Below are positions 50,131 through 59,213 of a DNA stretch of 64,000 nucleotides, piece after piece; positions within the stretch are counted from its first letter, which is position 1; every line of letters begins with the position of its first letter. Source of the stretch: Nocardioides sp. zg-1230 (GTDB lineage: Bacteria > Actinomycetota > Actinomycetes > Propionibacteriales > Nocardioidaceae). The notes beneath the pieces were generated by a model. It saw only the letters and a program-made list of their open reading frames with translations. It was not told the DNA's origin and searched no databases. The DNA is taken from contig NZ_JABJQZ010000008.1 in the NCBI RefSeq assembly GCF_013155335.1, positions 62,001-126,000 on the forward strand, written 5' to 3'. Position numbers and translations under genes: made by a program.

Positions 50131-51305
50131 GCTCCGAGCCCCTGGCGCCAGGCGACGAGGTCGTCCCACTGCTGGGCGAGTCGGTGCTCGGTGGCCCCGA
50201 CGGGGTCCTTGAAGAAGAAGGCCAGCTCGGTGAGGGGGCCCGTCCTGCCGGTTGCGTGGGCGGCGGACACCAGGCGCGCGAGGTCGAGGACGAGCGGCGC
50301 GGCGAGGGCGGAGTCGCAGCCCTCCCAGGTGAGCTGGAGCGTCATGCGCGTGCCGAGGAACCCGTCGAACCGCACGTGGTCCCAGGCCGTCTTCCACTCC
50401 CCCAGGTCCTCGACCTGGTCGATGTGCATCGGCCCTGGGACAGCGCGGCCGACGATGGCATCGAGGCCGCTGCGCTTGGCGACCGTCTTGCTCCGGGCGG
50501 CCTCGGGATCGGCCAGGGTCGCACCGTCACCGCCGCCGAGGAGGTTGACCGACGTCCACGACCGCAGCTCGAGGGCGCGCATGACGAACAGGGGCGCGAG
50601 TGCCGACTTGAGCAGGGTCTCCCCCGTCTTCCCGTCGCACCCGGCCCACGGCAGGCCGCTGCGCGCTGCTGCCTCGACCACGACCGGGAGCCGCAGGCAC
50701 GGGCTCGGGGTGAAGGACACGAAGGGCGCGCCCGCGCGGAAGGCCGCCAGCGCGTAGACCGCGCCGACCGGCAGCGCGTCGTCGACGACCGTCATCGCGT
50801 CGGGGTCGGGGACCGGCGGTTGCGTGCTGGCGACGTCGACGACGACCACGCGCTCGAGGCGGTGCCGGTCGCGGAAGTCGGTGATGTCGGCGGCGAGGCG
50901 TTCCACCGCGTCAGCTGCAGAGGCCGACCCGGCCGCATGACCGGGGCGTACCTCGGCGTCGACGGTCTCGAGGTGGGCGCGGGCCGCGTCCACGACCGAC
51001 GGCGGCACGACACCACCCGCCGCGAGCTCCTCCGTCCGCTTGGCGAGCGAGCGTGAGCTGACGTCGTGGCCGCCGAAGACCAGTCCCGACAGGGGCGGCA
51101 GGCCCTCGGGCCGCAGCTCCGGCAGCTCGGTCACGAGAGCGGTGGTCGGTGCGAGGCCATGCGCCACGGCGTACGCACCGACCACCGCTGTGGTGGCCAC
51201 CGAGCCCCGCGCACCCACGAACCACACGCCTGTCCTGGCCGTCACCACGTGGGCGGGGTTCGTGTCGTCCTGGTCGGACGGGTGGTGCACGGGGTCGATG
51301 GACAT
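50127..51305 (-). CDS. Inositol-3-phosphate-synthase-like enzyme
   Basis: A 392-residue member of the myo-inositol-1-phosphate synthase superfamily. The N-terminal Rossmann motif is VWFVGARGSVATTAVVGAYA. The catalytic region shows NLLGGGDGATLADPEAARSK, DLGEWKTAWDHVRFDGFLG and WEGCDSALAAPLVLDL, counterparts of the family's conserved lysines and phosphate-binding segments. The usual actinobacterial housekeeping Ino1 is a different, shorter group, so this may act on another sugar phosphate. The ATG at 51305 is 11 bp beyond the isomerase stop codon; its start is uncertain. Confidence 0.8.
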   Translation of the reverse strand: MSIDPVHHPSDQDDTNPAHVVTARTGVWFVGARGSVATTAVVGAYAVAHGLAPTTALVTELPELRPEGLPPLSGLVFGGHDVSSRSLAKRTEELAAGGVVPPSVVDAARAHLETVDAEVRPGHAAGSASAADAVERLAADITDFRDRHRLERVVVVDVASTQPPVPDPDAMTVVDDALPVGAVYALAAFRAGAPFVSFTPSPCLRLPVVVEAAARSGLPWAGCDGKTGETLLKSALAPLFVMRALELRSWTSVNLLGGGDGATLADPEAARSKTVAKRSGLDAIVGRAVPGPMHIDQVEDLGEWKTAWDHVRFDGFLGTRMTLQLTWEGCDSALAAPLVLDLARLVSAAHATGRTGPLTELAFFFKDPVGATEHRLAQQWDDLVAWRQGLGA

Positions 51306-51315
51306 CTGGGGCCCG

Positions 51316-52323
51316 TCAGGACGAGGTCGAGAAGGCGGCGTCGAACGCGGCCGTCGGGGCGTCGAAGGCCAGTCGGCGCACGAACTCCAGCGCCTCGGGC
51401 GCGCCGACGAGGCGGTCCATGCCGGCGTCCTCCCACTCCACGGAGATCGGGCCGTCGTAGCCGATCGTGTTGAGCATCCGGAACGACGCCTCCCAGGGCA
51501 CGTCACCGTGGCCAGTGGAGACGAAGTCCCACCCGCGGCGCGGGTCGGCCCAGGCCAGGTGCGAACCCATGCGTCCGTTGCGGCCGTTGCCGACCTGCTT
51601 CTTCGCGTCCTTGCAGTCGACGTGGTAGATCCGGTCCTTGAAGTCCCAGAGGAACCCGACCGGGTCGAGGTCCTGCCAGACGAAGTGCGAGGGGTCCCAG
51701 TTGAGGCCGAACGCCTCGCGGTGGTCGATCGCGTCGAGCGCGGCCACGGTGGTCCAGTAGTCGTAGGCGATCTCGGAGGGGTGCACCTCGTGGGCGAAGC
51801 GGACGCCCTCGCTGTCGAAGACGTCGAGGATCGGGTTCCAGCGGTCGGCGAAGTCCTGGTAGCCGGCGTCGACGAGGGCCTGGGACGCCGGCGGGAACAT
51901 CGCGACGTACTTCCAGATCGAGGACCCGGTGAAGCCGACGACGACGTCGACCCCGAGCTTGCGCGCGGCGCGCGCGGTCATCTTCATCTCCTCCGCGGCG
52001 CGCTGGCGCACGCCCTCGGCGTCGCCGTCGCCCCAGATGCGGTCGGGGAGGATGTCGCGGTGGCGGGCGTCGATCGGGTCGTCGCAGACCGCCTGGCCCT
52101 TGAGGTGGTTGCTGATCGCGAAGACCTGCAGGTCGTACTTCTTGAGCATCTCCAGCTTGGCCGGGACGTAGGACTCGTCCTCGACCGCTGCCCACGGGTC
52201 GAAGTGGTCGCCCCAGCAGGCGAGCTCGAGGCCGTCGTAGCCCCAGCCGGAGGCGAGCTTGCACATCTCCTCGAACGGCAGGTCGGCCCACTGGCCGGTG
52301 AACAGGGTGACGGGGCGTGGCAT
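51316..52323 (-). CDS. Sugar phosphate isomerase/epimerase (xylose-isomerase-like TIM barrel)
   Basis: A 335-residue AP-endonuclease-2-type TIM barrel. Metal-binding residues appear in HEVHPSEIAYDYWTT, LNWDPSHFVW, YHVDCKDAKK and VSVEWEDAGMD-like strands (here ISVEWEDAGMDRLVG). It starts at an ATG with GAGGAG six bases upstream. Such enzymes isomerise keto and aldo sugars or polyols. It precedes the inositol-phosphate-synthase-like gene, suggesting consecutive steps on an inositol- or hexose-related metabolite. Confidence 0.87.
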   Translation of the reverse strand: MPRPVTLFTGQWADLPFEEMCKLASGWGYDGLELACWGDHFDPWAAVEDESYVPAKLEMLKKYDLQVFAISNHLKGQAVCDDPIDARHRDILPDRIWGDGDAEGVRQRAAEEMKMTARAARKLGVDVVVGFTGSSIWKYVAMFPPASQALVDAGYQDFADRWNPILDVFDSEGVRFAHEVHPSEIAYDYWTTVAALDAIDHREAFGLNWDPSHFVWQDLDPVGFLWDFKDRIYHVDCKDAKKQVGNGRNGRMGSHLAWADPRRGWDFVSTGHGDVPWEASFRMLNTIGYDGPISVEWEDAGMDRLVGAPEALEFVRRLAFDAPTAAFDAAFSTSS

Positions 52324-52420
52324 GTGTGCTCCTCAGGTGTGGTGGTGGTGCGTTCGGCTGGTGGTGCTGGTGGTGCTGCGGTGGTGCTGTCTGGTCGTGG
52401 TGCCGGCCGTCCGGTGCGGA

Positions 52421-52456
52421 CCGGTGCCGGGACGGAGCGCCGTGTCCCGGCACCGG
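52421..52456. terminator. Perfect 13-bp hairpin downstream of the giant secreted-protein gene
   Basis: CCGGTGCCGGGAC and its exact inverse (52444-52456) flank a 10-base loop in the 298-bp gap between two minus-strand genes. It most likely ends the transcript from 59050. The rest of that gap holds GTGGTGCTG-type triplet-rich sequence and no gene. Confidence 0.8.
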
Positions 52457-52621
52457 CCGCTCGGGGGCGACGCCTCACGGCGCCACCCCCCGCCCAACCG
52501 GGGGCCCGGCCTCCGGCTCGCACGCAGGGCCGATCCTGCGTACGCGCCGGTTCACCTCACCCGAGGGTGACGTGGTGGCCGAGCCGCCCGGCTACGGACG
52601 TCTCGTGCTCGCCACCGGCGC

Positions 52622-55600
52622 CTACAGCTGCGACTTCAGCGTGCGCGACAGGCGCTTGAGTGCGAGCCTCACCTCCTTGTCCTTCACTCGGGAGGCGAGC
52701 CGCTCGAACCGCTTGAGCGACCGGATGGCCGCTCCCGCGTCCTTTCGACGGTCGGCCCGCTTGGCGGCCTGGAGCTGCTTCTTGAGCTGCTTGGCCACCT
52801 TCGGGCTGACCAGGCCCTGGTCGTCGAGGCGGTTGACGAGCTTCCTGACCTTGCCGGAGGACACGACCACCCGGAAGGTGACCGTCTGCGACGCCTGGTT
52901 GCCCGCCTCGTCGAGGACGGTGACCTCGAGCGTGTGCCGACCTGGTGCCAGCGACATCGCGTCGAGGCGCACCGGCGCCCTCACCACCGTGCCGTCGAGC
53001 CGGACCACCTGCTCGGCGGCGCCCGACGTGGCGTCGGTGACGCCGACCCGAGCCGTGCGCGCCGCTGCGACGTCCAGCTTGGCCCCGTCGGCGATGCCCG
53101 AGACGGTCACCGTGGGCGCCGTGGCGTCCATCTTGATGGTGATCGTCTCCACCGCCGAGGTGGTCCCAGCAGCGTCGGTCGCCCGGGCCTGGACCCGGGT
53201 GACGCCGTCGGCGCTGACCGTGAAGGGCGTGGTGTACGCCGTCCACGGGCCGTTGTCGATGCGGTACTCCATCGAGATCCGGCCCTCGCCGCCGGCACCC
53301 GCAAGGGCGACCGTGACGGGCGCCGTGAACCAGTTCGCGCGACCGTTGGCCGCGACGGGCGCCGTGGTCATCGTGACCGACGGCTTCGCCGGCTCGACCG
53401 GCCCGCCCGCCTCGCTGACGACGACCTCGAGCTGTCCGCCCTCGGTGTTGCCCGCGTTGTCGGTCGCGCGGTAGCGCACCGGATAGGTCCCCGGCTCGTC
53501 GAACGCCAGAGGAGCGTCGTACGTGCTCCACGTGGTGGCGTCGCCGATCTGGTACTCGATCCGCGCCACACCCGAGGTGGCGTCGGTCGCGGTCAGGGTG
53601 ACCGTCCTGGTGGTGCTGCCGGTCTCGGCCGTGGTGACGACCGGAGGCGCGGTGTCGACCTTGAGCGTCTCCGAACCTACCTCCGAGACGTTGCCCGCCT
53701 CGTCGGTCGAGCGGTACTCGACCACGACCTCACCCTCGCCGGGCACCGGGACGGCGATGTCGTACTCCTCCCAGTCCCCACCGTCGATGCGGTACTCGAT
53801 CGAGGCGACGCCCGACCCGCCCGCTTCGTCGGTGGCCGTCAGTGTGAATGACGGGCGCGAGGTGTACCAGCCGGTCTCACCCGCGTCGGCGATGACCAGC
53901 TCTGTCGTCGGTGCTGTGGTGTCCTCAGGCTGCACCTCCGGCACCACGACCTCGACCTGTCCGGTCGCCCTGTTGCCCGCTGCGTCGGTGGCGCGGTAGC
54001 GCACGACGTAGGTGCCGGGCTCGTCGAACGTCAACGGCGTGGTGTAGGTCGTCCACGTCGTGGCGTCGCCGATCTGGTACTCGATGGTCGCCGCACCCGA
54101 GTCGTCGGTGGCGGTGATGGTGACCGTCTTGGTCGTCTCCCCCGTGACGGCGGCGCTGACCTCCGGGTCGGTGGTGTCGCCCGGCTCCTCCCCGCCCGGC
54201 TCGCAGGTCTCGTCCTCACCGAGGGTGAAGAAGTCGAAGCTCGGCGTGATCCCTGCTCCGGCCGTCTGGTTGGCGGCGGAGAGGAGGCCGATCCTCGGCT
54301 CGGCGATGTCGGCGATGCTGTAGCCACCGGACATGTCGGTCCAGCTCACGCCGTCGGTGCTGTAGCTGCCGAGGACCTCGTCGCCGTCCTCGCTGGTCAG
54401 TCGCAGCCACACGGTGGTCGGGAACTCGGCCCCGAGGCCCGGGGTGTTGGTCTCGACCGCACTGCCGGCGGTCTCCCGCGCCGTCTGGATGATGTTGGAC
54501 GCGGCGTTGGGATCGGTGCTGCGTCCCTGGAAGACGTGCTTGAGGTAGTTGTCGTCGTCGCCATAGATCAGCAGGCCTGCCGACTGGTAGGACCTGTTGA
54601 TCGGTGCGGTGACCTTGGTGGTGGCGACGAACGGACCCTCGGGCAGGTCCCGGAGGACCAGGTCGCGGGCGGTGTTCGTCGTCTGGTAGAGGTCGGTCGC
54701 CTCCATCGGGATCTTCAGCGAACCGCCGGAGACCGTGAGGTTCCCGCTCGGTCGCACGACCGTCCACGGCGGGGACGCCAGGGACTGGCCGTTGAACTCC
54801 TCGACGACGCACGGCGGGCTGCACTCGACAGCGGTGTCGTCCGGGGTGATCGTGAAGTAGTCGAACTCGGCGGTGATGTTGTCAGCCGCTCCTGCAGCCG
54901 TGCTGCCCAGGGCGAGCAGGCCGACCTTCGGTGCGGTGATGCCGGTCAGGTCGCGCGGGGCGGCCGTGCCGTTCGACGTCGTGATCGGGAGCCAAGTGGC
55001 TCCGTCGGTGCTGTAGGTCGGAGTGACGACGTTGCCGTCGGTGCTCGTCATCCGCAGCCACACGGTGTCGGGGAAGGTCGCGCCGAGGGCGGTGGAGTTC
55101 GACTCCGACGCCGTGCCGTTGACCTCCTTGGCGAACTGGATGACGTTGGCTGCCTTGCTGCCCGCCGCGGCCGTGGAGCGACCGGAGTAGACGAGCTTGA
55201 GGTAGTTGTTGTCGTCGCCGTAGACGATCAGTCCACCCTGCTGGTAGCCGCGCACGGCGGGCAGCGTGAGCTTCGTCGTGACCTCGAACCGCCCGGCGGG
55301 CAGGTCCTGCAGGACGATGTTGGGCGCCGTGTTCGTGCCCTGGTAGATGTCGGCGTTGGTGAGCGGGATGTTGAGCGACCCGTCCGCCACCGTGAGCGAC
55401 TGGTCGACGCGCACGCTGCGGTTCCAGCGCTCGGTGTCGAGGGCATCTCCCACGAAGTCGTCGGAACGACCGCTGAAGCAGATGTCCTGCGCCGCCCTGA
55501 CCCTGACCTCCAGCGTGCGGGTGGTCTTCGCCCCGCGCGAGTCGGTCACCACCAGCTCGACGACGTACGTGCCCGGCGTGGCGTAGGTGTGGCTCGGGTC

Positions 55601-58600
55601 GGCGTCGGTGGAGCTGGCGCCGTCGCCGAACTTCCACGCGTAGGTGACAGGGGTGTCACCGTCCGCGTCCTCGACCGTGCTCGTGAAGTCCACCGGGAGA
55701 GGTGCCTCACCGTTGGTCGAGCTGGCCTCGATCGAGACGGCCGGGGGCTGGTTGTCGGTCACGCCCCGGCCGTTGAACCGCAGCCAGTTGACGTTGGCGC
55801 CTCCGGTGGTCGCGACCACGTAGAGGGGCTCGCTGTCGGTGGACGCGCCGGTGAACGCGGCGGTCACGTCCTGGTAGGTCTGGGCGCCGCCCGTGCTGGG
55901 CACGGCGATCGTGGCGATAGCGGGGCCGGTGGGCGATCCCTGCCGGACCTCGAACGCCGCACCCGCCGTGGTGGAGGCCGCGCGCATCGTGACGCCGGTG
56001 ATGCCGGTCAGGTTCATCACGTCCCAGCCGAACCAGTCGCCGGTCTCGACGCCGTTGACGTTCTGGCCGCCGTCGGTGTCGGTGGTCGTCTGGGTCGTGA
56101 CGCCCGGGGTGCCCGAGGTGTTGGACCCGGTGCGACCGGTCTCGTCGAAGTACTCGGCCTCCTTCTTCTTGGTGTGCAGGACGATGCCGTCCACGCTCGT
56201 CAGCTCCCCGGCCTCGCCGGAGCCGCTGTCGGTGTAGGTGGCCTTGATGGTGCCGAATATGTTGGCGCCCACGTGGCCGGTGTCGCCGGGCAGCGCGAGG
56301 ACGCCGCTGCAGCCCCGGTACTGCTCGTAGTCGTGCGAGTGCTGGTCGTGGCCGAGCCCGGGCTGGACGACGACGCGGTCGCAGTCGATCGTGCCGTCCT
56401 CGGGGTCGCTCACCTCGACCTCGTACGCGAGGTAGTCACCGAACTCGAAGAAGCCGCCGTCCGGGGGCAGGACCAGCTCGACGGTCGGCGCGGTGTTGCC
56501 CGACGTGATGTCGATGTTGGTCGTGCCGGTCCGGCCGCCCTCGTCGGTCACGGTGAGCCGTGCGGTGTAGTCACCCGGGTCGGTGTAGGTGAAGCTGCCG
56601 GTCGGGGTCGTGGCATCGGTGGTGCCGTCGCCGTCGAAGTCCCAGGCGTAGGTCAGGCCCGTGGCGTCGCCGGTGTCGGCGTCGAAGGAGGCGCTGCCGT
56701 CGAACTGGACGGTCAGCGGCGCCGGACCCGACGTCTTGTCGGCCGTCGCCCTGGCCACCGGCGCGCGGTTGCCCTCGACGTAGTCGATCCGGTAGATGCC
56801 CGAGTCGGTGTTGTTGCCGTTGAAGCCGCTGCCCCACTCGATCATGTAGAGCGCACCGTCCGGCCCGAACTGGAGGGCGTGGGGTCGTCGCATGGGCAGG
56901 TTGGGCAGGAAGCGGTTGAGGTCGGTGTAGTCGGTGCCGGCCTCGTTGAGCTGCACGCTGAACAACCGGTTGTTGTTCCAGTCGGCCCAGATCGCCTTGC
57001 TGTCGAAGTAGGCGGGCCACTTGCGGTCGGAGGCGAGGTCGGGGTCGTAGGAGTAGGTGCCCGACGTCATCGGTGCGCCACTGGCCCCGATCTCCGGGGT
57101 GCCGGTGATCGAGGCGTTGTTGCTCTGCCACATGACCGCTGCCTTAGCCGGCGGCAGGTCGGTCAGGCCCGTGTTGTTGGGCGAGTCGTTCACCGGGTTG
57201 GCGCAGTCGAAGGCCGCACCGGCCGTGCTGCTGGCGAAGTTGTAGTCGTTGTAGGGGGTGTTGTCACCCACGCAATAGGGCCAGCCGTAGTTGCCGGGCT
57301 CGTCGAGGATGTTCCACTCGACGCGGCCGTTGGGCCCACGTGTGGCGCTGACGGAGCCGGCGTCCGGGCCGTAGTCAGCCACGAGCAGGTTGTTGTGCTG
57401 CTCGTCGAGGCCGATGCGGAACGGGTTGCGGAAGCCCATCGCATAGATCTCGGGACGGGTCTTGTCATCGGTGTCGTCGGCCTCGTCGAAGAGGTTGCCC
57501 TCCGGGATGCTGTAGCCGCCGGCCGCCAGGGGCTTGATGCGCAGCACCTTGCCCATCAGCGAGTTGGAGTTCGCCGAGGTGCGCTGGGCGTCCCACGCGC
57601 TGCGGCCGGGTCGCTCGTCGATCGGCGTGTAGCCGCTCGAGTCGAACGGGTTGGTGTTGTCACCGGTGGCGAGGTAGAGGTTGCCGTCGTTGTCGAACTC
57701 CATAGCGCCGCCCGCGTGGCAGCACTGGTCGCGCTGCGTCGGGACGTCGAGGATCGTCGTGGCGGTGCCGAGCTGGAGCGTGTTCCCGTCCATCGTGTAG
57801 CGGGAGATGCGGTCGATGGCCGTCGAGCCCGCCGGCGAGTAGTGGAGGTAGACCCAGTTGTTGGTGGCGAAGTCGGGGTCGAGCGCGATCCCGAGCATGC
57901 CGAACTCCTGGCCGGTGTAGACCGGGATGCTGCCCGCGGTCACCACGTTGCCGTTGGTCAGGATGATGCGCACGTCACCGTTGCGGTCGACGTAGAACAC
58001 GCGACCGTCGTCGGCGATGGCGAGCTCCATCGGGTTGGAGGTGTTCTCGTCGAGCGCGACCTTCTCGAAGCTGGGCTCGAGGGTGGCAGTGCAGTCGGAG
58101 TCGACCACGCCGGCCGCGGTCTGGATGCCTCCGAGGACGTGCTGGAGGAACGTCGGCTCGACGAACGAGGCCTCGGTGTGCCCCATGCCGGTGTACCAGC
58201 TGCGGCCGCCGTCGTAGTCCTGGCACCACGCGATCGGGTGCTCGTTGCCCATCGCCCCGCTGCCCGGGGTGTACGTCGACTCGTCGAGCGAGGCGAGCAC
58301 GTGCACCTTGCCGCGGGGGTTGGTGCGGAAGTTGTACCACTCGTCGGTGCGCTCCCACAGCGGCTCGATGCCGGCGGTGGAGGGGTGCGCGTGGTCCTCG
58401 ACCTTGACGGTCGCGGTCGGGGTGCCCGGCGGGTGGTTGTTGAAGTAGGAGCCGACCAGCTCGCCGTACCACGGCCAGCTGTACTCGGTGTCGGAGGCGG
58501 CGTGGATGCCCGCGTAGCCGCCGCCTGCCTGGATGTAGCGCTCGAAGGCACCCTGCTGGGCGTCGTTCAGCACGTCACCGGTCGTCGAGAGGAAGATGAC

Positions 58601-59050
58601 GACCTCGTACTGCTCGAGGTTGGCGTCGGTGAACGCGGTGCTGTCCTCCGTCGCGGTCACCGTGAAGTTGTTGTCCGCCGCGAGGGCCTGGATGGCAGTC
58701 GTGGCCTCGTCGATGTTCGAGTGGCGGAACGCCGCGGTCTTGGAGAAGAGGAGTGCGTCGAACGACTCCTCTGCTGCCGCCGCCGCGGAGGCGGCCGGAT
58801 CGGCGGTCCACGGGACCGCGTCGCCCAGGACGCTCTCGGTCTCGGTCTTCTTCTGCTTCTTCTCGGTCCTGTCGGAGGCCGTGGCCCGGTCGTCAGGCGC
58901 GGTGGCGGCGGCACGCTCGGTGCTCGGTGCCGCGGAGGCCGAGGAGGCCAGCCCGACGCCCGCGCCCAGCGGCAGCGAGACGAGCAGGGCCATGCTGGAG
59001 CCGACTGCGACGCGGGAGCGCCTCTGCAGTCGCGTGATGAGTCTGTTCAT
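52622..59050 (-). CDS. Giant secreted multidomain protein: ThuA, glucose/sorbosone dehydrogenase-like, PKD, CBM6, LamG-like, Ig-like and FIMAH domains
   Basis: A 2142-residue exported protein starting at ATG 59050 behind AAGGG. The signal peptide is 1-40. Approximate domains in order: ThuA (95-320, SFDALLFSKTAAFRHSN, GGYAGIHAASDTEYSW); PQQ-type sugar dehydrogenase propeller (322-755, with CCHAGGAMEFDNDGNLYLAT and FRNPFRIGLDE); PKD (760-855); CBM6-like (960-1100); second PKD (1100-1190); two tandem LamG/DUF1349-like copies (1197-1407 and 1410-1615); four OmpL47-like Ig repeats (1620-2050); and a basic helical FIMAH-like end (2067-2142). No sortase or membrane anchor is visible. It probably binds and oxidises or cleaves a polysaccharide at the cell surface. 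Confidence 0.9.
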   Translation of the reverse strand: MNRLITRLQRRSRVAVGSSMALLVSLPLGAGVGLASSASAAPSTERAAATAPDDRATASDRTEKKQKKTETESVLGDAVPWTADPAASAAAAAEESFDALLFSKTAAFRHSNIDEATTAIQALAADNNFTVTATEDSTAFTDANLEQYEVVIFLSTTGDVLNDAQQGAFERYIQAGGGYAGIHAASDTEYSWPWYGELVGSYFNNHPPGTPTATVKVEDHAHPSTAGIEPLWERTDEWYNFRTNPRGKVHVLASLDESTYTPGSGAMGNEHPIAWCQDYDGGRSWYTGMGHTEASFVEPTFLQHVLGGIQTAAGVVDSDCTATLEPSFEKVALDENTSNPMELAIADDGRVFYVDRNGDVRIILTNGNVVTAGSIPVYTGQEFGMLGIALDPDFATNNWVYLHYSPAGSTAIDRISRYTMDGNTLQLGTATTILDVPTQRDQCCHAGGAMEFDNDGNLYLATGDNTNPFDSSGYTPIDERPGRSAWDAQRTSANSNSLMGKVLRIKPLAAGGYSIPEGNLFDEADDTDDKTRPEIYAMGFRNPFRIGLDEQHNNLLVADYGPDAGSVSATRGPNGRVEWNILDEPGNYGWPYCVGDNTPYNDYNFASSTAGAAFDCANPVNDSPNNTGLTDLPPAKAAVMWQSNNASITGTPEIGASGAPMTSGTYSYDPDLASDRKWPAYFDSKAIWADWNNNRLFSVQLNEAGTDYTDLNRFLPNLPMRRPHALQFGPDGALYMIEWGSGFNGNNTDSGIYRIDYVEGNRAPVARATADKTSGPAPLTVQFDGSASFDADTGDATGLTYAWDFDGDGTTDATTPTGSFTYTDPGDYTARLTVTDEGGRTGTTNIDITSGNTAPTVELVLPPDGGFFEFGDYLAYEVEVSDPEDGTIDCDRVVVQPGLGHDQHSHDYEQYRGCSGVLALPGDTGHVGANIFGTIKATYTDSGSGEAGELTSVDGIVLHTKKKEAEYFDETGRTGSNTSGTPGVTTQTTTDTDGGQNVNGVETGDWFGWDVMNLTGITGVTMRAASTTAGAAFEVRQGSPTGPAIATIAVPSTGGAQTYQDVTAAFTGASTDSEPLYVVATTGGANVNWLRFNGRGVTDNQPPAVSIEASSTNGEAPLPVDFTSTVEDADGDTPVTYAWKFGDGASSTDADPSHTYATPGTYVVELVVTDSRGAKTTRTLEVRVRAAQDICFSGRSDDFVGDALDTERWNRSVRVDQSLTVADGSLNIPLTNADIYQGTNTAPNIVLQDLPAGRFEVTTKLTLPAVRGYQQGGLIVYGDDNNYLKLVYSGRSTAAAGSKAANVIQFAKEVNGTASESNSTALGATFPDTVWLRMTSTDGNVVTPTYSTDGATWLPITTSNGTAAPRDLTGITAPKVGLLALGSTAAGAADNITAEFDYFTITPDDTAVECSPPCVVEEFNGQSLASPPWTVVRPSGNLTVSGGSLKIPMEATDLYQTTNTARDLVLRDLPEGPFVATTKVTAPINRSYQSAGLLIYGDDDNYLKHVFQGRSTDPNAASNIIQTARETAGSAVETNTPGLGAEFPTTVWLRLTSEDGDEVLGSYSTDGVSWTDMSGGYSIADIAEPRIGLLSAANQTAGAGITPSFDFFTLGEDETCEPGGEEPGDTTDPEVSAAVTGETTKTVTITATDDSGAATIEYQIGDATTWTTYTTPLTFDEPGTYVVRYRATDAAGNRATGQVEVVVPEVQPEDTTAPTTELVIADAGETGWYTSRPSFTLTATDEAGGSGVASIEYRIDGGDWEEYDIAVPVPGEGEVVVEYRSTDEAGNVSEVGSETLKVDTAPPVVTTAETGSTTRTVTLTATDATSGVARIEYQIGDATTWSTYDAPLAFDEPGTYPVRYRATDNAGNTEGGQLEVVVSEAGGPVEPAKPSVTMTTAPVAANGRANWFTAPVTVALAGAGGEGRISMEYRIDNGPWTAYTTPFTVSADGVTRVQARATDAAGTTSAVETITIKMDATAPTVTVSGIADGAKLDVAAARTARVGVTDATSGAAEQVVRLDGTVVRAPVRLDAMSLAPGRHTLEVTVLDEAGNQASQTVTFRVVVSSGKVRKLVNRLDDQGLVSPKVAKQLKKQLQAAKRADRRKDAGAAIRSLKRFERLASRVKDKEVRLALKRLSRTLKSQL

Positions 59051-59121
59051 CACGATCCCTTCTGTGGTGACGGATGTGCGCTCCATCGGTTCCGGGGCGG
59101 GTCCCCGGGCGTTCGGCCCTT

Positions 59122-59161
59122 GTCATGCGGTCGTGCTGTCGTGCTGTCGTGCTGTCGTGCG
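59122..59161. repeat. Five 8-bp tandem repeats upstream of the giant gene
   Basis: GTCGTGCT is repeated three times exactly, flanked by GTCATGCG and GTCGTGCG, about 70 bp before the start codon of the giant secreted-protein gene. The copy number could vary by slippage and alter the leader. Confidence 0.7.
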
Positions 59162-59174
59162 GGTGGATCGGGTG

Positions 59175-59203
59175 GGCCCGGCGGGTTCGGCGCCCGCCGG
59201 GCC
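59175..59203. terminator. Perfect 11-bp hairpin after xylose isomerase
   Basis: GGCCCGGCGGG pairs exactly with CCCGCCGGGCC across a 7-base loop, 11 bp beyond the xylA stop codon. This suggests that the giant gene is transcribed separately from xylA, at least in part. Confidence 0.8.
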
Positions 59204-59213
59204 AGGTGTCGTG

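Noticed and set aside
50127..51506. Longer 459-residue form of the Ino1-like protein
   Set aside because: The first 67 residues overlap the upstream isomerase gene and look like shadow translation; the ATG at 51305 gives the family start.
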